Assembly: GCA_016858145.1 (NCBI GenBank)
Contig: JAEHOE010000203.1
Location: forward strand, 62,001 to 126,000
DNA from: Edaphochlamys debaryana
Lineage: Eukaryota > Chlorophyta > Chlorophyceae > Chlamydomonadales
Length of the DNA stretch: 64,000 bases
Direction: 5' to 3'
Part shown: positions 47,101 to 58,300 of the stretch, one piece after another
Numbering within the stretch: the stretch's first letter is position 1
Layout: every line of letters begins with the position of its first letter
Program-made: the position numbers and the translations under genes
The notes under the pieces: generated by a model
The model's input: the letters and a program-made list of their open reading frames with translations, nothing else
Databases searched by the model: none
Told to the model about the DNA's origin: nothing

Positions 47101-47231
47101 ATGCTTATCAATAGAGGCAGCAGGCTAGCCTCTGCGTCTGATACGCGGAGCGTTTCCGCATGCGCTATGAAACGGCGAAGCTCCTCCTCAACCCCCGGAC
47201 ACATAAGCGATTGCGCTTGTGGTGCGGCCAT
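44191..47231 (-). pseudogene. MYND-finger family protein, copy B, two frameshifts
   Basis: Paralogue of copies A and C. The ATG at 47231 opens MAAPQAQSLMCPGVEEELRR. Exon 1 runs to 45646 and exon 2 is 44191-45476; the intron position matches the other copies. A complete MYND finger sits at the end: C-SNPA-C, then C-AG-C, SYCSREC and H-REA-C (C6HC). Exon 1 is broken. Near 46232 one base is missing relative to copy C (GTCCTCCGGC against GTCCTCTCGGC), so GIAVL runs out of frame. A second shift is needed near 46110 to reach CRCEGPLRNMVICLASQ. The exon length modulo 3 agrees with two single-base losses. As written it cannot make full-length protein. Its 3' 420 bases are nearly identical to copy A. 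Confidence 0.75.
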
Positions 47232-50081
47232 GGCCCTTCGTGCTCGCAGCGAGCTATAGCCGGGCGCCCAGCGCACCAGCTGAGCCGCCAGCGCCTCAGC
47301 CGCCTCCGCTTCCGCCGTGTGGCCCCCGGCCCTGCGCTCGGCGCCCAGGGACCGCAGCTGCTGCGGACTCCATGCCACATCTGTATCGTTTAGGCGCATA
47401 ACGTCCTCAGGGAGCGCCGCCGCGACCGTGCAGCAAGCCTCCGCCAAGTGCGGCGGGCCGGTGATCTTCATCATGTCACGTGCGCTCAGCGCCATGCCAA
47501 TGAGGTGCATCGGGCACAGCTCCGCAAGCCAGCCAGCGCCGCCGCTGCCCGATGACGCCCCCGCCCCTCCAGTGCCGCCGCCACCGGGGCCGCCAGCTCC
47601 AGCTCCAGCAGGAGCCAGGGTGGCCGAGGGAGCTCGGGAGGTGACGTCGACGCATGCCAGGAGGGGCAGAGTGCCGAGGCAGGCGGCGAGCTGTGCCTCG
47701 TTCATGATACCACGCATCGCCCGTCCCACCACGTCGCCGATCAGCGGCGGCAGCCAGGCCGCCGCCGCTGCCGCCAGCATCTCCAGCAGCTGCTGCTCTG
47801 CCGGCGACAGGGCCCCCGCCCCGCCTCCGCCTCCGCCCGGCCCCGCGCCTCGCCCCTGTCGGGCTGCTGCCAGGCCCTCGAGCCAGGCCCATCCCTCGAA
47901 CAGGAAGCTGCTCGTGAACCACAGCAGTGCGGCCACACACGCGTCCATGTCGCCATTGACGGTCGGGGTCCGCTGCTTTGCCTCCAGGCCCTTTCCGATG
48001 GTCCGCACCAGCGCAGCCGCCTGCCAGGCATCGCCCCACGCCAGCAGTGGGGCCAGTCGAATCCAGCCCCCAGGGGTGGTCTTGATGAATGCGGCGAGGG
48101 CTTCCGCCTCGTGGCATCGAAGCGCTCCTGGATAACCCCCGCCGGGCCCGCCCTCGCGCAGGCCGGCGGCGGAGCGGCGAAAGAGGCGCTCCAGGCAGGG
48201 CAGCACGCCGCCGGCAAGGGCCGACTGCAGGCCGGTTGGCGGGGCGGGCGGCAGGGGCGCTGCGGGGTGGGGCAGGAACAGGCGTGGCTGTTACAAGCAG
48301 GCCTTGTGAGCGGGCAAGCCTTGCCTGGTGTAGCGAAGGAGGGGTCATGCTCAAGCCCGTGCAAGCACCCTGGCATCCCTGGCAGTTGGTACCGTAGAGC
48401 GCCAACCGAATGCCAACACACCTGGAGCCCGAGCCACCCTTGGAGCCTGCGCCAGCACGTTTGCCCCATAGTGTGCTGCGAACAGCGTGTCCGGCAACTG
48501 TAGTTGCGGGGCCAGCGCGGCTGCCAGCCGCCACCACTCCTCGCCCAGGTCTAAGTTGCTCCCAGCCTCCGCGCCCGTGCGGACGCGCACGAGGGAGGTT
48601 GCCGCACTCAGGGCATCAACGGCCAGCACGCCGGCCGTCATCTCTGGCAGAAGAACCCGGTAGGGCCCCGTGCCTTGATATGCGGCCATCACAGCCGCTA
48701 CCTCCTCCTCCGCTGTCCGCCCCGCTTCCGCTTCCGCCCCGGTTTGAACCCCCACCCGTGCGGCCCGCATCACCAGACCCAGGGCCGCATCGTGGCACGG
48801 CAGCACTCGTGCCGCCGCAGCCTCACGGCGCACGCCCTCCCTGGCTTGCCGTGCTAGACACATGACGAGGGTCCTCAACTGTTTCTCACAGCGGTTGACT
48901 CGCGCCCTGCGCCCCACCGCCACGGATAGCTCGCGCTCGCGCTCGCCTGCGCTGGAGTTGGAAAGCTGGCTCAGCCTGTCCTCCGCCTCCAACTGCACCA
49001 GGGTAATGACGCTCCCCGCCACGCTGGGCTCCAGGCCGTGCGTGCCCTCGCCGTCCATAGCCGAGAGGACCGCGATGCCGTGGGCCAGGGCCGTGTAGGA
49101 AGCGCAGGGGCCGAGGAGCGCGGCACCCGCAAGAACCGGCGGCGGGCAGGGCGCTTGGGACCTGGAGAGGAAGCGGAGCATGAAGGTCACTTCGTTCATG
49201 GTCCAGTCTGCTTGGAACGTCAGCAAATCCACGACCTCGCGTTGGGCGGACGGCTCGGTGTCGTCGGTGAATGCGGCGAGCGTTGAGGCCCACAGCAGCC
49301 GAAAGCCCGACGCTAGGGCCGCGCACGTGTGCTCCACCACGGCGCTCGCCCGCAGCGCCGCCGCCAGCTCCTGGGCGTAGCAGGCCGATGCAGCCGCCGC
49401 CGTTCCAGCGGCATCGTTGCTGTTGCCGGCCGCTGGAGGCCCAAGTGCACCAGGCGGTGGTGCTGCGAGCTGTATGCACGCGCACGTCAGTGCGGCGGCC
49501 ATGCCCACTACGGCTATGAGCTGCTTGCTCAAGTGCGCCGATGTTTGAAGGATGCCGTCAGCGGCTGCCGCCGCTTGCGCTGACAGGTGGTCCAGCTCAG
49601 CCCGAGCGTCTGAGAGACGGCCCGAAAGCGCCTCGAGCGCCTGAGAGAGGACCAGGAGCCGGGCGAAGTCCAGGACCGCTGGGGCAGGGTGGCCCCACGT
49701 CAACATGTACCCGCAGAGGAAGACTGCAGCGTGAAGGACCTGGACCCTTGCTTCCAGGGCCTCCTGCTCCTCAGCGCTGCGCTGCACCGGCGCCCATGCC
49801 CACCGCGTCGACTCGTTGATCACGAGCAGGACAGCCCGCTTGAAGGCGGGCCGCGACAGCAGCTCGGCGATGGTGCTGGCCGTGGCCGACTCGTCGGCGT
49901 CTGCCCATGTCCTTAAACGTTCAGAGATTGCGCTGGTGCAACGTGCACAATCTAAAAGCGACGCGGCGCTGGCCTCTGCTCCAGCTCCTGCGCCGAGGGC
50001 CGCTTCTACATCCGCAACGAAGGCGCGGACCTCCTCCTCAGCCTCCGGGCACATCATCGTCAGAGCTGGTTGTGCAGCCAT
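47232..50081 (-). CDS. MYND family paralogue, copy C, lacking the finger
   Basis: ATG at 50081 (MAAQPALTMMCPEAEEEVRA). Exon 1 is 48422-50081 and exon 2 starts at 48259, in phase. This copy has no frameshift: GIAVLSAMDGEGTHGLEPSV, LGEEWWRLAAALAP, GGVLPCLERLFRR and ALAAQLVRWAP are all in frame. After LVRWAPG, where A and B continue into about 110 further residues and the MYND finger, copy C breaks off. It reads through YSSLRARRA directly into the ATG of copy B in the same frame, with no stop. So C either makes a C-B fusion that ends at the copy B frameshift region, or is a finger-less remnant. Function unknown. Confidence 0.75.
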
Positions 50082-51457
50082 TGTCCCGTATTGCGTATGC
50101 GGCGAACGGAAGAGTCTAGGTCAACGGGGATGGAGCCGCTCTCAAGAGCGTCAAGCAAGCAGAGCAAGCCATGCCATCTAGTGGGCTCTATAACGTATGG
50201 CCAGCCAAAGCACTGACGCGGTGAGTTGGTCAGCTGCCCCCCGCCCGCCCGATCTCCGCTCCCCGCTCGGGCTCCGGGTAATCCTTCTCGGCTACTCCCG
50301 CTCCATGTCTCTATTGTACAGGTCATCACCACCCGTGCCCCGGACGGCAAATCCACAGGTTCGGGTCCGTGGGGCGTGGCCCGCTGATATGTGCGAGGGG
50401 TTGGCAACTTGGCATGCCCCATCCCCTGCGGACTTGACGCATTGCCTGTAGCTCACATATGCACCTGCCGTGCCCAGTGCTTGCGCCCATTTCCGCAGCA
50501 CACACAGGCTGTACTCGCAGCAGCGTTGTGTATATCCCGTGATCTATACCCCCACGCAGGCACACTTGTCTGTGGCCCTCTCCCAACATGTGCACAGGCA
50601 TACGTTTGCCGAGCACAGGACTTGCAAGTGCAGCGGGAGACGTACAAACCCACGACAGAAAGCCGCATAGCCAGGAACAGCACTCACTGCCCAGAACACC
50701 ACAACCTGCCCAGAACCTTGATTCCAGGCACGCCCGCCTGTCCAACAGAGGGGCCGGCCCAACCCCTGGCTTCATCCGCAGCGCGGCAGTGCCTACCAGC
50801 TTGGGCCCTTTATCCGCAGCCGCGGTAGGTGCTTTCATAAGTACACCTGCAGCTATACTGTTGCTTGTGTTTGGCGGCCCCACAGCACCATACGCCATGC
50901 CCCTAGCGGCAGTGCCCACCACACCTGCATCTGCACACTGTGACTCAGCACAGGAGCCCCCGAAGCCCCGCCAGTGAAGTTATGCCCGCATTGTCGGTAC
51001 TACTTAAACCGCAGGCGCCCGCAAGGCAGTGCACCCAACCGGTACCGCTGCTGCTCCAGCGAACACCGCTTCGTCCTCAATACCGTGTTTCAACATTCGG
51101 CAGGGTAGCACCCACATGCGTAGCATTCCCACATCCCCTTGAAGGCCCAGGTAGGCCCTGACCTCACGCAAACAGCAGAAGCCACGGCCGGATCTAAAAT
51201 TCTTGTTGCTGACATAAGTGAGCTAGAGCTAGGCACCTCGAGCACTGCCACCCCCAGGTACATCGGGCCCAAGTCGGGGCTCCCCAGGTGTTTCCCTCCC
51301 CCTTGACAAACGTACGCCCCCAGCACGAGCGAGGTACAACCTCTCACAACCGGGTCCATGCGTCGGCCGTGCGTGCCTCCTCCTGCCCCGCTACCCATGC
51401 CCAAGCGAGGAGCGGCATGGCACCAGCACCCTCGTCCCACTGGCCCCAGCACCCGCG
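50082..51457. other. Intergenic, upstream of MYND copy C
   Basis: No supported gene. A plus-strand open stretch near 50800-50970 encodes a hydrophobic segment (GAFISTPAAILLLVFGG) but has no recognisable partner exons. Confidence 0.4.
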
Positions 51458-52051
51458 TCAGTCCCGCTTCTTGCTACCGCTCGCTGCCGCCGCCTGCGCA
51501 GCACCCGTGTGCGGCTGACCCTCCGCCGCCTGTCCGGCTCCAGCGCTGTCAGTGCCCTCAGCGCCCACGGCCACTGCGCCCTCCACTTGCGCTTCGTCCC
51601 TTGGTGAGAACAGCCGGTACACGAGCATCCCAACCACCACGAATGCCGCCATGCGGACGCCAGGCCGGATGCGGACCAGCATGCCCGACGCTTGCAGCGC
51701 CACGTACAGGACACTGCAAGCCGCTATCGCCATGCCTCTCCGCCGGCCCCCAGCAGTGACGAGTGGTGAGGAGGTGGGCCCGGCAGCAACAGCCGCGTTT
51801 GCCTCTGGCGTGCCGGGCGTCGGGGGCGGGACTGCTGCCGTCCTGGAGCCCAGGAGGCCCATCAGGCCCAGCCCCGCGAGCACGGTGCCCGCAATGACTA
51901 TAGCGGGAGCGTTGGCGTGCTTGTTGGTGTGGGGTGCGCCGCTGGCGAGGAGGATAACGCCGGCCCCGAGGGTGAGCCAGGAGAGGGCCATGCGTGGCTC
52001 GGTGGTGCGTGGCGCGGGGTCGGGCTCCAAGCTGAGGCCGAGGAGGCCCAT
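51458..52051 (-). CDS. Hypothetical multi-pass membrane protein
   Basis: A single-exon frame of 197 residues starting at the ATG at 52051. I do not recognise the family. Four hydrophobic segments are visible: about 22-37 (LSWLTLGAGVILLASG), 50-67 (IVIAGTVLAGLGLMGLLG), 107-125 (AIAACSVLYVALQASGMLV) and 130-147 (VRMAAFVVVGMLVYRLF). They are separated by a Pro/Ala-rich loop and followed by a charged, Ala/Gly-rich tail ending KKRD, which could act as a dilysine-like ER retrieval signal. The layout, two helix pairs around a disordered loop, suggests a small organelle or ER membrane protein. It is divergent from the MSH gene with 298 bases between starts. Confidence 0.6.
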   Translation of the reverse strand: MGLLGLSLEPDPAPRTTEPRMALSWLTLGAGVILLASGAPHTNKHANAPAIVIAGTVLAGLGLMGLLGSRTAAVPPPTPGTPEANAAVAAGPTSSPLVTAGGRRRGMAIAACSVLYVALQASGMLVRIRPGVRMAAFVVVGMLVYRLFSPRDEAQVEGAVAVGAEGTDSAGAGQAAEGQPHTGAAQAAAASGSKKRD

Positions 52052-52349
52052 GGCTGCTGAGGAGTAGTTGCTAGTTTACTCGAACACAACTAGGGACAGC
52101 GAAGGTTCGCGGGCGAGCAAGACGTTTGTGCGGCCAACTACGCTGGCCTCGGTTGGGTTCAGAGTCTATTGTGTTGTAGCTATGCCTATGTGCAGGCTAG
52201 AGCTGTAAGGCTGAGCCCGGCTACTTTTTGCGCATGAACGTTTATTCTCGATCCGCGCTGTCGCGGCCTGGTCGGTCGGGCTGCAGGCTTCTCTCCGCGC
52301 CTTGGCACTCCCCGCCTACGCACGGCCTATAGCTGTACACGCTTAGGGT

Positions 52350-55300
52350 ATGGCGGGCGTCGCCCAAGGCCCGGGCGGCCCACGCGATGGGCTGCGATGG
52401 ATTGACAGCATATTTGCGTCTCCGCCGGTCTGGGCGCCCGACGTAGTATCGACTGTTGCGAGGACGGTTCACGCAACGCTGGGACCTGCACCTCATCGCG
52501 CTGCGGAAGCTCTTGGCCCGCCTCCGGGGACCTTCCCGCCCACACATCACCCCGCGGCATGCCCCCAGCCGCAGCGCGTGCAGGCCCCCAAAGCTGCTGC
52601 ACCCGGGCCTCCCGCTTATGGAGATGGCGCATGCAGCCGCGGAGACCGGACTCCTCTCGAGCTCGACCGCAGCGGCACCACCCGTGCGGCCCCAGTGGAC
52701 CGGACGCCTCCACTGCAGCACGCTACAGCGGCAGGAGCCGAGTCAGCGTTCGGTGGCCTGTCAGCCGTGGCGCTGCGGAGCCACCATTCCTCCGACCAGA
52801 CACCGCCTCTCCACCACCCTCCAGGCGACCAGCCCACAGAGGGCCGCGGCCCGCTCCTCTACCCCGGCTGCACACCGCCGCCCCTGTTCGGGACGGCCGC
52901 CGACCCACATCAACGCCGGCTGCCGGTCGGCCAAGCACCTGTGTCCACGGCTGCAGCTCCACCCCAGTCGCTCCGCCGCGCTCGGGAGCAGCAGGCACCG
53001 GGCGGGGGCGGAGCCGCGCCCGGCGCTTCCGACCCACATCAGTTTCGTGGGGCAGGCGGGGTTCCGGGGACCGCCGTGGATAGGCACGTGCGCCCCAGGC
53101 TCGACAGCTTCGGCGTCGATCAGCGGCAGCAGGTGGCCACGGCAGCCGGGGGCCCAGGTCTGGGCCCGGGTCTGGGGCCAGGCCAGGGCCAGAGGCAGGG
53201 TCCGCAGGGCCAACCCACATCAGTGGGCCCTCCGCCCTACTGGACGGCCCAGGCGCAGCCTACCGGGCCGCCCCCGCAGCCCCAAGCGCAGGGCGCACTC
53301 GCTCCTGCCATGCCGCAGCCGCCGCAGCAACGCGCGAGCGGGCCGCCCGCGCCCGCACATCAGGGGTCTGCCTATGCTGGCACCAGCGCTCCCGCAGCCC
53401 TACAGCCGCAGCGGGGCGCGGCTGAGCGGAGCACGGGTGCGGGTCCAAGCACAGGCGCGGGCAGAGGTGGTGACAACGGCAGGGAGGAGGGCGCTGGGGA
53501 GCTGACCTTGGCCCAGAAGCTGCAGATGCGGCGGGCGGCCAAGCGGGGCAGCGACGCGCCGCCGCCGTCGTCTCGGCCGCGGCCGCCGTCCCTGGCGCCC
53601 TCTCCTGCGGCCCCGGAGGCCCGCACGGGCTGCAGCCCGTGGGAGGAGTACATGGGGGCGGCAGATGCCGTACAGCTCCCGCAGCAGCCCTCGGTCCAGC
53701 CCGGGCCCAGGCAGGCCCCTCCTCCCGGTAGCGCCGTGGCGGCTGCGGTTCAACCCCAGCGCCCGGGTCCTCCCCAACGCCAGCCCCTGCAGCCTCTGCA
53801 GCCTCACCAGCCCAGCCGAGAGCCGCAACCCGTGCAGCAGCACCCGACCAAGGCCCGGCAAGGCGGCGGCGCCGGCCCCGGTCCACATCACGCGCCGCAT
53901 GGCGCCGAGCCTTACACTGCCCAGCCCCGCGCGCAGGCCCAAGCTCAACCACCGCCGTTCGGGCAGCCACACCATCCCCCTGCCACAGCAGCGCCTGGCA
54001 CGTTGCCAGCACCGTCCCCTATGGCTGCCGCTCGGCCCGCCCGGGGCACACCCGCGGATGCCCAGCCCTCCCCGTGGGGCACCGGTAACACGCCGGGGAG
54101 CAGCGCCGCCAAGGGCCCCGTGTCCCGCACCGCCGCGGCGCGGGCTGCATCGGCCCGCACGCCTGGACGCAGCACGCCCGGCACTGCTGGCAAAGCAGGG
54201 GCAGCAAGCAGCGCGGCTCCCGGGGTTGGAGCCGGGGCAGGGCTGGGAAGTGGGTTGGGGGCGGCGGCCTCTGTTGAGGACCGAAGGGCGCGGCTGCAGG
54301 CCCTGGGTGCGGACGATGGCAGCAGCGAGGGCGATGCGGGCAGCCGGCGCTGGCCCTGGCTGGCGGAGGAGCGGAGGGACGCGGAGGGCAGGCGGCCGGG
54401 TAGGATTGGGGCAGGCGGGGCCTAGGGCGCGGTGGAGTTGGGAGTGGCTTATTTATGAGTGCTGTACATGCCGGGCTTAGCTTCATGCGTGCACACGGTA
54501 TACCATCATGATCGAGCTGCGTGGCGTCGCGCCTCTTAACCACAGCTCCATGTCGTATAACCTTCGCTCCATGGCCTCTGCTCCCGCCAGGTGACCCCCA
54601 CTACGACCCCAGCTCAGTGCTCGTCCCCGAAGCCGCGCTCAAGGTGAGGTGGGGCGTTGCGGCGCGGGGCATAGCGCCGCATGCGTCGGTGTGCACTGCA
54701 CTGTGTGCCCCCGGCGAGGGTGGGCGCTTGTGGGGCCGGTCAAGCTGTAGAGCTGGGGGCAGGGAACAGCGCGCTCGGGCCGTGCGCCGGTCTGCACTGC
54801 CTTGAGCGTCACTGCCAGTTCCTGCCGACAGGGCTCGACATGGTCATGCCTTTCCCCCCGCCCTCCCGCCCTCCCCGCAGTCCATGACTCCCTTCTTCCG
54901 CCAGTTCTGGTCCATCAAGTCCCGGGCCATGGACCTGGTGCTGGTGAGGGCAGGGTTAGGAGGGCAGGGTCTGCTGGACTAACCCTATCCGCAGGTCAAG
55001 GAGGAGAGGGTTGAAGGGTAGGAGTAGGAGTAGGGAAAGTGGGAGGCCTGGTGCTGGTTAGGGCAGGGGCACCCGGGCAGGGGCCGCTGGACTGTCCCTT
55101 CCCGTACGCGGAGCAGGAGAGGGTTGAAGGGGGAAAGAGAGAGAATCAGGAAAACCATGTGCGATCAGGTCTATGTGAGCCTGATCGTGGGAGTGGGAGT
55201 GGGAGGAGAAAAGAAGGCAGGGCGGGGCCGCAGGCCCAGTGAGGGACGCCTGGCTCAAACCTTTCCTCCGCCCCGCCCCCGGCGTCCCCCATGCCAGTTC

Positions 55301-58300
55301 GTGCGGCACGGCTCCTTCTACAACCTGTGCGACACCGATGCTGACGTGGGCATGCGCGTGGGGCTCAACCTGTCCGGCTCCCGCACGCCCAACATGTGGA
55401 AGGTGCGCGCGCCTGGGGGTAGGGCATAGGGGCGAAAGAGTGTGTGAGAGTAGCCTTGCATACTCGAGCTTGAGGGCCGCCCAGGTGCGCATGCTTGGCG
55501 GTGTCTGCCGCAACCAGCTCCTGACCGTTGGTTGGTTGATGCTCGAGCAGACCTGGGACGGGGAAAAGGCGTGTGCGGGCTGCTGGCTGTTCAAGTGGGC
55601 GTGGCTGGCAGTGTCTGCGGCAAATCAACGGGTGGTGGAGCTGGCGGCTGGCTGCGCGCAAGCCCAGGCCGTTGTGTGTCCCGATCCGCAGGTGGGCTGC
55701 ACACGCGACGCCTTCCCCGCCTGGGCGGCCAAGGTGCTGGCACTGGGCTACAGCGTGGGACGAGTGGAGGAGAGCCGCGCGGGGCCGGGCGGGGGCCAGC
55801 AGGGGCAGCCGAAGGGCGGCGGCAAGGGGGCCGGAGGCGGTGGGCTGCTGACGCGGAAGCTGGTGCGAATCTACACCCCTGGCACCGCGGTGGACTCGTA
55901 CTTTGGGGTGAGTGGTATTGCGGGGAGGCTAAACCGCGGACGCTGCCAGGCCTTGCAGAGCGTGGTTTGCAGTGTGACCGTGAGGTGGGTAGGGTGCACT
56001 GTCGTTCGGGCCAACCGCAGCGCCCCACCTGCCGCCCTCCGCCTTCATCGCCGCCCTCCCCCTTGCTCAGGAGGAGCCGACCCGCGAGGGCCGCACGCTG
56101 CTGTCCCTGGTGGAGGCGCCCGGAGGCGTGCTGGGCGTGCTGCGCGTGGACTGTGGGCTGCGGCGCTGGGCGTGCGGCGTGCTGCACGACACGCCCGGCC
56201 GCACCGCGCTCTGCACTCTGCTGCTCCGGTGCGGGCGTTCTGACGTCGGGTCTCTCGTCGGGTCTCAGGTTTCTGAGTCTTTGTGATGGGCATTTGCTGA
56301 ACGCATGCGGGGTCTTCCATTCGGTCTGCGACAGTGCAGAAGCCATGTGGGTTGGGCGCAATCCAGGAGATAGCGCGGTCCACGCTCCGTTCCTCAAGCC
56401 CCCTCTCAAGAGTCCCAGCCGACCCACATCGACCCACATCGCCTGCCGCGCTGTGCTGGGCGCATTCGGCTTCCTCCATTGGTACCAGGCTGAGATCGAG
56501 GCCCTGAGGGTTGGCTCCTCAAGCTCTCCGCCAGAGCCCACGCCCGACCCACATCACACGGCCGGCCCCAAGATGCCCGTGCCTTCGCCTTCGCCCTCGC
56601 TCCCCTCCTCCTGGCGCAGGTACAAGCCCCGGGAGGTCATCACAGCCCGCGGCAGCCTCTCCCCCGCCACCACCGCCGCCATCGGCCGCTTCATGGGCGT
56701 GGTGGGCCCCGCCTCCTCCCCCGCTGCCGCCTCGCCCGCCGCCTCCGCCAGCCCGCTGCGCGCGGTGCCGCTGCCGCCCCCCGGCCGCCCCGGCGGCTTC
56801 GCGTTCTGCCGCCACACGGACGGCTCCAGCAGGGGGGCGGACGCCGCGGCCTTCCTCCGCCAGGCCCTGGCTCCCTTTGAGAGCTCGGGACTGGATCCGC
56901 AAACGGGCGCTGGGCCGGGGGACAACAGGCCAGGTGTGCCTGCTCTGGCCTAGGGCTGCGTGCTTGTACTGCCCCACCTCATCCACCTAGACTCAGCTCT
57001 TGTAGCAGCGGTAGGAACGATGTGCGGTAGGCACTTAAAGCCGCCACAGCAAGCATGCCGCCTCTCCTCACCAATGGCCCTGTGCCTCCCCCCGTGTCCC
57101 AGGGGCCCTGGCGGAGGCGCTGCTGGGCGCTAGCGGCGGCTGCCCCGCCGTGGCCCAGGCGGCGGCGGTGGCTGTATCGCACCTGGGCCGCTGCCGGGCG
57201 CTGGCGGAGGCGGCGGGGGCTGCCAGCGTGGAGCGCCTGGAGGCGCTGGCGCTGGGGCGTGCGGCGGGGGACCAGGCCGGCGCCGCAGGGCCGCCCAGCG
57301 CCGAAAGTGGGTTTGCATTGCTGATGCCCGACGGGCGGTAGCCCTTTGCGCTGGCTGCATGCGGGGCCTCTGCGGCCGCCTGATCCCACACCACAATCTC
57401 TGCGCTATCCCTGTCCTTCCTTCTCGCTGTTCCTACCATGCCTGGCGGAGTGGGCCCCCTAATGACATGACTGACATCCCCCCTCCTTGCTTTCCCCCCC
57501 CCAAGGCCGCCACCTGCTGCTGGACGACCGCGCGCTCCTGACCCTGGGCGTGCTGCCGGACGCAGACGAGGGGGGCCCGGACGCGGGCCCGGGCGGGCCC
57601 GGGCCGGGCCCGCAGTGCCTGTTGGACCTACTGGACCGTACGGCCTCGGCGGCGGGGCGGCGGCGATGCAGGGAGTGGCTGTGCAGGTGGGGTTGGGGAG
57701 TCGGGACGGTTTGGGCGGAAGCGGTGGGTTGGGCCTCGGGAAAGGGGTGTGAAGGACCGGCGGTGGAGCAGGGGGCGACAGGGGCCGCCGTATCCTTTGA
57801 GGTTTTGTTTGGGTCTCCCTCGGTACAGGTGCGGGAACTGTCAGGCTAAGCGGGATGTGACTGCCCTGGGCTCACGGCATAAAGATGGAGCGAGGCAGGA
57901 GCCTCCACCCCAAGCTTGACCTTCTCATCTGCCTCTCGCGCCCACGCCTCCCTTAAAACTCCAACTTTCTCTCACCTGCCTCTCACCTGCCTCTCGCGCC
58001 CACCGGCTCCCCCAAGGTTTTAACTATCTCTTCCTTCCGCCCAAGCAGGCCGTTGTGCCACACCAGCGCCATCGAGGAGCGGTTGGCGGTTGTGGATGCG
58101 CTCATGGCCTGCCCAACCGCCCGCCAGGAGCTGCAGGCCGCACTGGCACAGCTGCCCGACTGCGAGCGACTGCTGCCGCGGGCGGCGCAGCTCTTCGACC
58201 AGGTGGTTGGGCGCAGTCGTTGGGCGGCGGTTGGGCGGCGGTTGGGATGGTGAAGCGGTTGGATGTTGGCGTGAGCCTGGAGTAGAGGGGTTAAGGGGCA

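Noticed and set aside
50326..50922. Minus-strand frame with Ala/Gly-rich helix-like stretches
   Set aside because: No recognisable family, no splice partners, and unbiased codon use. Left as intergenic.
56235..56619. Possible extra MSH exon ([20 protein letters not shown])
   Set aside because: The splice from 56228 to 56620 keeps phase and gives [12 protein letters not shown], matching the family order. The segment is therefore treated as intron.
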